Made by a program: the position numbers and the translations under genes
Part shown: positions 1 through 11,200 of the stretch, piece after piece
Layout of the letters: every line of letters begins with the position of its first letter
Numbering within the stretch: position 1 is the first letter of the stretch
The notes under the pieces: model-generated
Databases searched by the model: none
Told to the model about the DNA's origin: nothing
What the model saw: only the letters and a program-made list of their open reading frames with translations
Assembly: GCA_026261815.1 (NCBI GenBank)
Contig: JAMPIT010000434.1
Coordinates: forward strand, 11,963,001-12,027,000
Source of the DNA: Monarcha castaneiventris obscurior
Taxonomy: Eukaryota > Chordata > Aves > Passeriformes > Monarchidae
Length of the DNA: 64,000 nucleotides
Reading direction: 5' to 3'

Positions 1-2080
1 ACTTTGTGGGATCGCTGGAGCCGTTCCCGAAAATCCCAAGGGAATGGAAAATGTGGGAATTGTGCCCTGATCCCGGCACGGGGATGGATCCAGAGGGGTT
101 TTCCTGCCTTTTCCAGGGATGGATCCCATGGGAATTGGGCTGGCCCCGCTCCCTGGGGCCTTCCAGAGGCTCCTGGGATCCCTCAGGGTGAGCAAATCCT
201 GGGGGATTTGAGGGAAATTCGGGAATTCAGGGTGATTCCCATAAAAAACAGGGATGGGAAGAGCTCCTGGAATTCGTCAGGATGAGGAAATCCTGTGAGA
301 TTTGAGAAAAATTTGGGAATTGAGGGTGATTCCCATAAAAAATAGGGATTGGATCCCTCAGAAGGAGCAAATCCCATGGAATTCAAGGAGAATTCGGGAA
401 TTTGGGGTGATTCCAGTAAAAACAGGGATTAAAGTCCTCTGAGAGTGATCAAATCCCACAGAATCCAAGGAAAATTTGGGATTGAGGGTGATTCCCATAA
501 AAAATGGGGATTAAAATACTCTGAGGAAATCCAAGGAAAAATTGGGAATTTGGGGTGATTCCTGTAAAAAACAGGGATTGGATTTCTCAGAATGGGCAAA
601 TCCCATGGAATTCAAAGAAAATTTGGGAATTCAGGGTGGTTCCAGTAAAAAACAGGGATGGGAAGAGCCTGAATTCCTCAGGATGAGCAAATCCCATGGG
701 ATTCGAGGAAAACTTGGGAATTAGGGGCAATTCCTGTAAAAAACAGGGATTAAAGTACTCTGAGAATCAGGAAATCCCACAGAATCCAAAAAACGGAATT
801 TGGGGTGATTCTCATTAAAAAAAAAAGGGATTAAAATAATCTGAGACTGAGGAAATCCCATGGAATTTGAGGAAAACTTGGGAACTGGGGGTGATTCCCA
901 TAAAAAGGCTTTTCCTGGAAACCCGGGATATTTCCTGGCTGCCTCCTGCCGCTGCCATTCCCGCGGCAACCTCAAAAATCCCCAAAAAACCCCAAAATTC
1001 CCCTCCCAAATCCCCTCAAATGCCCCCAAAATTCCCAGAAAACCCCTGGAACTCCCCAGACTCCCAGGTTTCCGCCCCCCCTCGTGGTCCTGCTGTTCCC
1101 GACAGGCGGAAATTCGGGAATTCGGGAGCGGCTGTTCCTGGCAGGAGCCACAATTCCCGAGGCTCGGCCCCAGCAGGGAACGTCACCGGCAGAGCTCTGG
1201 AAAGGGATAAACAACAGCTGGGAAAAGCGGGATTTGGGGTTCTGGGAGGGGCCCGGGAACGGGGCGGGGTTTGGGGTTTGGGATTTATCCCGGAGCGGGG
1301 CCGGCCCCGCTCGTTCTCCTCGGGAATGCTGAGGGGTTGTCGGGATCTGACGGGGAATTCCGGGATCTGCTGCAGGTGTGGGAGTGGGGAAAGGATCCTG
1401 GGGGTTGGGGTTTGCTCAGAAATTCGGGATCTGGGGGAGTCTGGGATCCTGGGAGGATCCGGGATGCAGAGAAGTGCTGATGGATCTCACGGGGGAATTC
1501 AGGAATTGTGGAGGGCTGGGAAAGGGGATGGGAATAGTGGGAATTGGAATGGGATGGGAATAATTGAATTGGGAATGGGAATGGGATTGGGATGGGGATC
1601 AGGAATGGAGCAGGAATGGGAGTGGGGATTGGAATGGGGTGGGATGGAGCAGGAATGGGATGGGATTGGGATTGCAATTGGGATGGAAATGGGGATGGGG
1701 ATTGGGATGGAGCAGGAACAGGAATGGGATGGAAATAATGGTCATGGAAAGGGAAATGGAGATGGGAATAATTGAAATGGGAATGGAAATAATGGGAATG
1801 GGATGGGATGGAGCAGGAATGGATCAGGGATGGGATTGGGACGGGATGGGGATGGAGCAGGAATGCCAGCCAGAGCCAAGATTCCCATTCCCTGCTTACC
1901 TTTTCTGGGATAAAGGAATTCCCCGGGGAATTCCCGAGGCTGCGTGAGCCCCGTGATGATCCCGGGAATTCGGCTGGGCGGCTCCGTGGGAACCGGGGAT
2001 CCCGAGGGAATCGGGGATCCTGTGGGAACGCGGCTCCTCCCTGCGGGATCCCGTCCCGGCCGCTCTGTCGAGAGCTCTCT
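1..2080. repeat. Repeat-rich region upstream of NOX5
   Basis: No coding exon is recognisable here. From about 180 to 910 there are roughly nine copies of an 80-bp tandem unit, marked by a recurring GATTCCCATAAAAAACAGGG-like core near 231, 329, 406, 487, 556, 636, 727, 805 and 889. From about 1500 to 1860 the sequence is a GGGAATGGGATGG-type purine-rich array. Between them (about 920-1470) is a more complex, CpG-richer stretch that could hold regulatory DNA or a 5' non-coding exon of NOX5, but no TATA box or first exon can be assigned with confidence. Confidence 0.7.
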
Positions 2081-2211
2081 GGGATCAGGGCCGGAATTTG
2101 CGGGATCAGGGCCAGAATTTGCGGGATCAGGGCCGGAATTGTGTGGGATCGAGGCCGGGATTCTGCGGGATCAGGGCCAGAGTTCTTTGGGATCAGGGCC
2201 GGCTCCGGGCC
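2081..2211 (+). repeat. 21-22 bp tandem repeat abutting the NOX5 start codon
   Basis: Six units beginning GGGATCAGGGCCGG start near 2081, 2102, 2123, 2145, 2167 and 2189. The last unit runs into CTCCGGGCC and then the NOX5 ATG at 2212. If transcribed, this array forms the proximal 5' UTR. Confidence 0.8.
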
Positions 2212-5200
2212 ATGGGGGCGGCGGCGGACGCGGAGTGGCTGCGCTGGGTTCGGGAACGGTTCGGGAACGGCGGCGGGAAGGAGCGGGAAATCGGCCTGGA
2301 GGAATTCCGATCCGCCCTGGGACTGAAGGAGGTCAGGGGCTGTGGGAAAGGGAATGGGATCTGTGGGAAGGAGGGGAGGAATCCTTGGGAAAGAGGGAAT
2401 GGGATCAATGGGAAAGAGGGAATGGGATCAATGGAAAAAGGGGAGAGATCCTTGGGAAGGAGGGAATGGGATCAGTGGGAAAAGGGGAGGGATCAATGGG
2501 AAAGAGGGAATGGGATCCTTGGGAAAAGGGGAGGGAACAATGGGAAGGAGGGAATGCGATCCATAGTAAAAGGTGAGGGATCCATGGGAAGAGGTCAGGG
2601 ATTTGTGGGAAAGAGGGAATGGGATCCTTGGGAAAGAAGGAACTGGATCCTTGGGAAGGGGTCAGGGATCCATGGCAACAGCTCCGGGCTTTTTCCTGCC
2701 ATCCCCCCTCAGGTGAGGCCCCGCCTGCGGAGCTGCTCCAGCTCCAGATCCCAAATTCCCAAGGACCTGGAGCTCCTGGAACAATTCCAGAGGAGGCCCC
2801 GGAGCTGCTCCGAGGGCTGGAGCCCCTCTGGAGCCAGGCTGGGAGAGCTGGGAATGTTCACCTGGAGAAGGGAAGGATCCAGGGAGAGCTCAGAGCCCCT
2901 TCCAGGGCCTAAAGGGGCTCCGGGAGAGCTGGAGAGGGACTGGGGACAAGGGATGGAGGGACAGGACACAGGGAATGGCTTCCCACTGGGAAAGGGGGGA
3001 TTTAGATGGATATTGGGAAGGAATTCCTGGCTGGGAGGGTGTGGGGGCTGGGCTGGAATTCCCAGGGAAGCTGTGGCTGCCCCTGGATCCCTGGCAGTGC
3101 CCAAGGCCAGGCTGGATCCCCCTGGGATAGCGGGAACGTCCCGTGGGACCGGGATGAGCTTTGGGATCCCTTCCCAGCGCCATTCCTGCCCCCATTCCCA
3201 CTCCCATTCCCGTTCCCGCAGTCCTTCTTTGCCGAGAGGTTTTTCGCGCTCCTGGACTCGGACGGGAGCGGCTCCCTGAGCCTGGAGGAGCTGCTGGGAT
3301 CCCTGCGCCGGCTGCTCCATGGGAATCCCACGGAAAAGCTCCGCTTCCTCTTCCGCGTCTACGACGTGGACGGTGAGAGGAGGCAAAGCCGATCCCGTGG
3401 GGTTTTCCGGGATCCATTTGGGATTTGCTGCGCTTGGAGCATCCCGGGGTATCCGGGATGAGGCTGCCGCCCTCGCTCCATGGTGGGAACGGCCAAATTC
3501 CAGCTGGAAACCCCGGATTCCGGCACTCATGGATTTCCCTGGCAGAGGAGAGGGCTCTGCTTGGCTCCGATCCCAACTCCCCATCCTGATTTCCTGGAAT
3601 TGTGGGATCCTTTGGGTGGGAAAAGCCCCGGGAGGTGAAATCCAGGAATTCCCAGCCCCCCCACCCCATGCCGCATCCGGGCTGGAGGTTCCAATGGCAG
3701 CCATTCCATGGAGGAACATTCCCAAATATCTGACCTGGAGGCCAATTCCCATTATCCCGTCCCTTGTTCCTGGGAGCGGATCCAAACCTATCCAGGATTT
3801 TCCACCCCATGACAAAAATTCCAGGATTAGGACTGGAAAATGAGGATGGAGCTGATTCCATGGGGGTGTGGAATATTGGGATTTCCCAGGGAGTGGCTCC
3901 TGACCCACCCAGGATTTTCCACCCTGTGAGGAAAATAACCAGATTAGGACTGGAAAATGAGGATGGAGATGAGCCCATGGAGTATCGGGATCCTCCTGCC
4001 TTTTTCCATGGAGGAACATTCCCAAATATCCAACCTGGAGGCCAATTCCCATTATCCCGTCCCTTGTTTCTGGGAGTGGATCCCGACCCACCCTGACCCG
4101 TGAGGAAAATTCCCGGATCAGGTCTGGAAAATGATGCTGGATCTGCCTCCATGGGGCCGTGGAACATTGGGATGCTCCCGATTCCCAGGGAGCGGCTCCA
4201 TCGAGGCGGAGGAGCTGCGGGTGGTGCTCCGGGAATGCCTCCGGGAGAGCTCCCTGGCGCTTCCCGAGGAGCGGCTGGAAGCGCTGAGCCGGGCCCTGCT
4301 CCAGGCGGCCGACCGGGATGGCAGCGGCTCCATCACATTCCCGGAGCTCCAGCAGCAGCTGGAAGCATTCCCGGAAATCCTGGAGAGCCTGAGCGCCAGG
4401 TGAGGCGGGAACTCGGGGGTTTATGGGATGGGATTCCGTGGGGAGCCCGCACTGGGGTTGGGAACAGCTGGAGAGCCTTGGGATGGGGTCGGGGGTGGGT
4501 TGGGATGGGGCTGGGATGGTTTGGGATGGGGCAGGGTTTGGATCAGGGGTGGGTTGGGATGGGGCACGGCTTGGATTGGGGATGGGTTGGGATGGGGTTG
4601 GGATGGGGCAGAGATGGTTTGGGATGGGGTTGGGATGGATGCAGGGATGGGGTTGGGATGGGGCAGGGCTTGGATCAGGGATGGTTTGGGATGGGACAGG
4701 GTTTGGATTTTGGGATGGGGGAGGGATGGGGCAGGGTTTAGAATTTGGGATGGGGTTGGGATGGGGCAGGGTTTGGAATTTGGGACGGGGCAGGGTTTGG
4801 ATCTGGGATGGGGCAGGGTTTGGGATTTGGGATGGCTGCAGGGCCGGCTGCCGCTGCCCTTTCCCATCCCCATCCCATTCCCATTCCCAGCGCCGCGAGC
4901 TGGCTGACACCCCCCGCTCCCACCGAGCGCCGCCCGTGGCCGCGCTGCTTTTCCCGGGAATTCTGGAGCTCGCGGCCGCGCTGCTTTTCCCGGGAATTCT
5001 GGCGGTGGCGGCTGCGCTGGTTTTCCCGGGAATGCCGGGGCTCCCGGCTGGGCTGCGGGGCCGCCTGGGCCGCGGCGTCGGCGCTGCTGCTGGCGCTGGG
5101 CGCGCTCCGGCACCGCGGGCACGGCCCCGCCCTGGCGCTGGCCCGGGGCTGCGGCCTCGGCCTCAACCTCAACTGCGCCCTGCTGGCCGTGAGTGCCCGG

Positions 5201-8200
5201 GGATCCGGGGGGAGATATGGAGGGATACGGGAGGGAGGGAGGGAGGGAGCCGGGAAGGGCGGGAGGGCCGCGGGACACCCCGGGGGGAATGTGGCTCCTA
5301 AAACTTCCCATTGTCCCCCAACATTCCCCATTGTCACCCAATATCTCCCACTGTCCCACCAATATCTCCCCGTTGTCCCTGACATCTCCCATTGCCCCCC
5401 CCGACATTCCCCATTGCCCCCCCGCATTCCCCATGTCCCTGACATCTCCATCCCCCCGATTCCCCATTGCTCCCCCCACATTCCCCATTGTCCCCCCCAT
5501 TCCCATGTCCCACATCTCCATTGCCCCCCCCGACATTCCCCATTGCCCCCCCGGCATTCCCCATTGTCCCCCAGTGTTTTCCATCGTCCCCGGGTATCTC
5601 TGGTTGTTGCCCCGTCCCCTGCCCCATCTCTGTTCCTGTCCCCTGTCCCTGTCCCCTCCTGTTGTCACCTGTCCCCATTCCCCATCCCCTGTCCCTTTTC
5701 CCATTCCCTGTCCCCATTCCCGTGGCTGTCTCCAGGCCCTGATGCTGCGCTGTTCCCATTCCCATTCCTGATCCCGATCCCGTTCCAGGCGCTGATGCTG
5801 GCCGTTCCCTGTCCCGGCTCGTTCCTGATCCCATTCCCAATCCCATTCCCGATCCCTTCCAGGCGCTGATGCTGCGCCGTTCCTGTCCCGGCTCGTTCCA
5901 TCCCATTCCCGATCCCGTTCCCAGGCGCTGATGCTGCGCCGCCCTGTCCCGCTCAGTTCCTGATCCCATCCCGATCCATTCCCGATCCCGTTCCGCGCTG
6001 AGCTGCCCGTCTGTCCCGGCTCAGTCCTTCCCATTCCATCCCATCCCGATCCCGTTGCCAGGCGCTGATGCTGTGCCGTTCCCTGTCCCGGCTCGGTTCC
6101 TGATCCCATTCCCAATCCCATTCCCAATCCCATTCCCGATCCCGTTGCCAGGCGCTGATGCTGCGCCGTTCCCTGTCCCGGCTCCGTTCCACGCCGCTGG
6201 CGGAGCTGCTGCCGCTGGAGCTGCACGTGCGGGGCCATGAGCTCGTGGCCTACCTGGTGCTGCTGCTGGCGGCCGCGCACTCGGCCGCACACCTGGCACA
6301 CAGCGGTCAGTCATGGCATGGGCACTGGGCAGTCATGGGCTGGGCTGGGCTGGGCTGGGCACCGGGCACACAGCGGTCAGTCATGGGCACTGGTCAGTCA
6401 TGGGCATGGGCTGGGCTGGGCATGGGCTGGGCTGGGCTGGGCACTGGGCACACAGCGGTCAGTCATGGGCACTGGTCAGTCATGGGCTGGGCTGGGCTGG
6501 GCATGGGCACTGGGCACACCGTGGTCAGTGCTGGGCATGGGCACACAGCGGTCAGTGCTGGGCACCGGCCACACAGCGGTCAGTGCTGGACACACAACCG
6601 TCAGTGCTGGGCACACAGCGGTCAGTTCTGGGCACCGGGCACACGGCGGTCAGTGCTGGGCACTGGGCAGGGCAGGGCAGGGCGCTGCGAGTGGCTGGGC
6701 TGGGGAGCTGGGGAAGGAGTTGGGATCCCAGGGAAGGGGTGCCCATGTGCCAGGATCCCATGGAAGGGGTGCCAGGATCCCATGGAAGGGGTGCCCGTGT
6801 GCCAGGGGATGTCCCGAGCAGGGGGCATGCACATCCCGGCGGGATTGCGGTGTCCCTGGGGAAGGGGTGCCCGTGCCGGGGGCGCTGCGAGGGCCGGGCA
6901 GGGGCAGTGCGGGCACTGGGGCTGGGCCGGGATGGGATGGGCTGGGATGGGATGGGATCCCCCTCCTGCGGCACCCCCGGGTGGGCATTCCCGGGTGGGC
7001 ATTCCCTGTGGGCATTCCCTGTGGCCATCCCTGGGTGGGCATCCCTGGGTGGGCATTCCTGGGTGGCCATTCCCGGGTGGCCATTCCCGGGTGGCCATTC
7101 CTGGGTGGGCATCCCTGAGTGGCCATTCCCAGGTGGCCATTCCCTGTGGGCCATTCCCTGTGGGCCATTCCTGGGTGGGCATCCCTGGGTGGCCATTCCC
7201 TGTGGGCATTCCCGGATGGGACAGGCATTCCCTGTGGGCGTTCCCAGGTGGGGCGGCCATTCCCTGTGGCCATTCCCTGTGGGCATTCCCGGGTGGGGCG
7301 GCCATTCCCTGTGGGCATTCCCTGTTGGCATTCCTGGGTGGCCATTCCCTGTGGGCCATTCCCTGTGGGCCATTCCCGGGTGGGAATTCCCTGTTGGGCA
7401 TTCCCGGGTGGGCACTCCTGGGCGGGCATTCCCTGTTGGCCATCCTGGGTGGGGTGGCCATTCCCTGTGGGCATTCCCTGTGGGCGTTCCCTGTGGGCAC
7501 TCCCGTCCGTGCTCTGACCCGTGCCCGCTGTCGGCAGGGCTGGCCGGGGGCCGGGCGCCGGTGGCCGGTGGCCGGCGGCCGGGCACAGGGACGGGCACGG
7601 GCACGGGGCTGGCGCTGCTGGCGCTGCTGGCGGCCATGCTGCTCTGCTCCCGCCCCTGCGTGCGGCGCCGCGGGCACTTCCAGGTGATTCCCGCCGCCAT
7701 TCCCGCCCGGAACGCCCGCGGTGGGGTCCGGGGGTGCCCATCCCGGGGGCGCCCCGTGGGCAGGGGGAGCTGGGTGCCCCTGGGAGCTGCTGGGATCCCT
7801 CTTGTTTCCGTGTGGGATTTATGGGATTTCATTCCCGACGGGATGTGGGGAACGGCTTCGCACAGCCAGAGGGGTATGGGGAAGGGATTCCTGGCTGGGA
7901 TGGAATTCCCCGAGAAGCTGCGGCTGCCCCTGGATCCCTGGAATGTTGGAGGGGGCTCGGAGCAGCCCGGGATAGCGACGGGATCCATGGAATGTGGCAA
8001 GCGGGACATTTCCGGCCTCGTTATTCCTTCCAATCCAGCTGGGTTCGGTTGGGATCCAGGGAGGGGGCAGCTGGAAAAGTTTCCCTCGCTGGGATTGGGA
8101 GCGGCCTGGGATAGCGGGAATGTCTCTGCCCATGGAATGGGATCGGCCTGGAGATCCCAACCCAACCAAAGCATTCCTGGATTTTGGGGTTGTCCTTGCG

Positions 8201-11200
8201 ATCCCGGTTCCTGCTGAACTGCTCCCTCAGCTGGGATATTGGGAAGGGATTCCTGCCTGGGAGGGGCTGGGCTGGAATTCCTGGAGCATCCCTGGATCCC
8301 TGGAATGTCCGAGGCTGGGTTGGGATAATGGGAAGGTGTCGGGTTTGGGGTCCTTTCCAAGCCAAATCCCAGAGATTCCAGGATTCCCTTGGGCTGCCTT
8401 TTCCCACTGGGATACCCAGACAGCCCCAGCGGGAAGCGCCCTCTGGCTCCAGCACTTCCCGTTCTCATTCCTGTTCCTGTTCCCAATCCTGTTCCCCTTC
8501 CTGTTCCCAATCCCATTCCCATTCCTGCTCCCATTCCCGATCCCATTCCCGTTCCCGATCCCGCCCCCAGCTGTTCTACTGGAGCCACCAGTGCTACGTC
8601 TCCGTGTGGCTGCTGCTGCTCCTGCACGGGCGCCACTTCTGGAAGTGGTTCCTGCTTCCCGGCTCCCTGTTTTTCCTGGAGAAGGCGCTGGGCTGGGCGC
8701 GGTGCCGGGCGGGGGCTCTGCACGTCCTGGAGGCCAAACTGCTCCCCTGCAAGGTGGGAATGCAGCCCCAATCCCAAATCCCAAACAGCCCAAATCCCAA
8801 ACGTCCCAAATCTCATTCTTCACATCCATCCCACATCCCATCCATCTCACATCCCAAATCCCACCCACCTGAAATCCCACCCATCCAAAACATCTCATCT
8901 ATTCCACATCCCACCCATCCCAAATCCCATCTGTCCTAAATCGCAAACATCCCACATCCCCCCATCCCAAATCCCAAACATCCCAAATCTCATCCATCCC
9001 TGAACCCATCCCAAATCCCACATCCCACCCATCCCACATTGCACCCATCCCTGAACCCACATCCAATCCATCCCAAATCCCAAACATTCCATCCATCCAT
9101 CCATGCATCCATCCACCCATCCATCCCTCCCAAATCTCACATCCCACCCATCCCAAATCCCAAATCCCTTCCATCCCAAATCCCATATCCCTGAGCCCAC
9201 CCCACCTCTCCTGGGACACTGGGAACGAAGGAACAAACGACCGAGGAAAACATCAGGATCGCGGCGGGAAGTGAAAGGAATCCCTTTATTCCCAAACCTT
9301 TTTCCTTATGTTTTACAAGTGAAAACTCACGGAACAACAAGAGCAGAACACAAACTCCCAAAACTCCACATTTTTTCCCAAAACCCCACAGTCTGACCCC
9401 AATCCGAACTGGGAACTTTTGGAATTCCAACCGGGTGGGGAACGCAGAACCAACCCCACCTTTAGCTCCTGTCCCTGAGCGTTCAATCCGGAGCAACCCG
9501 GAATTCCCGCTGCCATTCTCGGGACGGAGAACGCCGTGAGCTATCCTTGGATTATTCCCAGATTTCCCGTTCCCGTTTTCCCGCAGGTCACCCACCTGGT
9601 GATCCAGAGACCCAAATCCTTCCGCTTCCAGCCGGGGGATTACGTCTTCCTCAACATCCCGGCCATCGCTGCCTACGAGTGGCATCCCTTTTCCATCAGC
9701 AGCGCTCCGGAGCAGCCGGGTCGGTCCCTCCTTCCCCATTTCCCACCCTCATTCCCCATTTTCCATCCTCGGAACGTTCCCCGCGCTCCGTTTCGCGTCC
9801 CCGTGCCAGCGGTTTTCCGGCTGGGACGGGGCTTGGAGCGATGCGGGTTTCTGTGGGATCAGTTGGGTTTGAGGTTGTTCCCGATGCCGAGAATTCCGGG
9901 ATTTTGCGGTTTTTGGGGTTTTTATCCCGCAGAAACGCTCTGGCTGCACATCCGGGCCCGCGGCCAATGGACCAGCAAGGTCTACAAGTACTTCCAGCAG
10001 CTGGAATTGCGCGGCCCCGAGCCGGAGGCGCCCGGGAAGAGCCGGAGGGAGCTGAGGAGCCGGCGCTGGGATGGACGGGATGTGAGGTTTGGGGTGTTTG
10101 GGATTTGGGATGGGATGTGGGGTGGGTGGGATTTGGGATGTGAAGAATGGGATGGGACATGGAACGGGAATCTGTGCCCCATGGGATGAGAGTTTGTGTC
10201 CTATGGAACGGGATTTTGTATCCCATGGGATGGGAATTCATGTCCTATGGGATGGGAATTCGTGCCCGATGGATTGGGATTTTGTCCCATAGAATGGGAA
10301 TTTGTATCCCATGGAACGGGAATTCATGTCTTGTGGAATGGGGTTTTGTGCCCCATGGAATGGGAATTCCTTTCTCAAGGAATGGGATTTTGGATCCCAT
10401 GGAACAGGAATTTGTGTCCCATGGAATGGGAATTCACATCCTATGGGATGGGAATTTGTGCCTCGTGGAATGGGATTTTGTGCCCCATGGAATGGGAATT
10501 TGTGCCCCAAGGAATGGGATTTCATGTCTCAAGGAACGGGAATTTGTATCCCATGGAACAGGAATTCGTGTCCCATGGAATGGAATTTCACGTTCTATGG
10601 GATGGGAATTTGTGCCCCATGGAATGGGATTTTGTATCCCAAGGAATGGGGTTTTGTATCCCATGGGATGGGAATTTCTGTGCCCCATGGAATGGGAATT
10701 CACATCTCAAGCAATGGGGTTTTGTGCCCCATGGAATGGGATTTTATATCCCATGGAACGGGAATTTCTGTGCCCCTGCTGGAGGCAGAGCCGATCCCGG
10801 GAGCCGATCCCAGCACAGATCGATCCCAGGAGCCGATCCCAGTGCCGATTCCCGGTCTCTGCTCCCCAGGAGGGCTCCGGGGCCGGATCCGTGGCCGCGG
10901 GCGGGGACGGATCCGTGGAGCTGCGGGCGTTCCGAGCTGTGGGAGCGGCGTTCCCGGGAAAGGACCCGGAGCAGGGGATGAGTCCGGCCCCGATGCCGGG
11001 GATGATCCCAAATGGGGTAAAGCTCCTCCAAAAGCTCCTGGGAAAGAAACTCCTTGGATATTGTAGGGTGGACGGCTGGAATTGTGTGTGCAGCCAGTGG
11101 GAAACCCCAAATCCAGAGAACAAAACCCCCGAATCCAGGGAATAAACCCCCAAATCCAGGGAATAAACCCCCAAATCCAGGGAATAAACCCCCTGGAAAA

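Noticed and set aside
6552..8816. Reverse-strand open frame of over 700 codons
   Set aside because: Repeat-encoded (NAHREWPP-like units) opposite the NOX5 intron 5 minisatellite; no start context, splice structure or family similarity.
9137..9739. Reverse-strand open frame of 200 codons with a hydrophobic stretch, and a reverse AATAAA near 9285
   Set aside because: Its 5' part is the exact antisense of NOX5 exon 8 and the rest shows no family features; an antisense transcript is possible but not supported.
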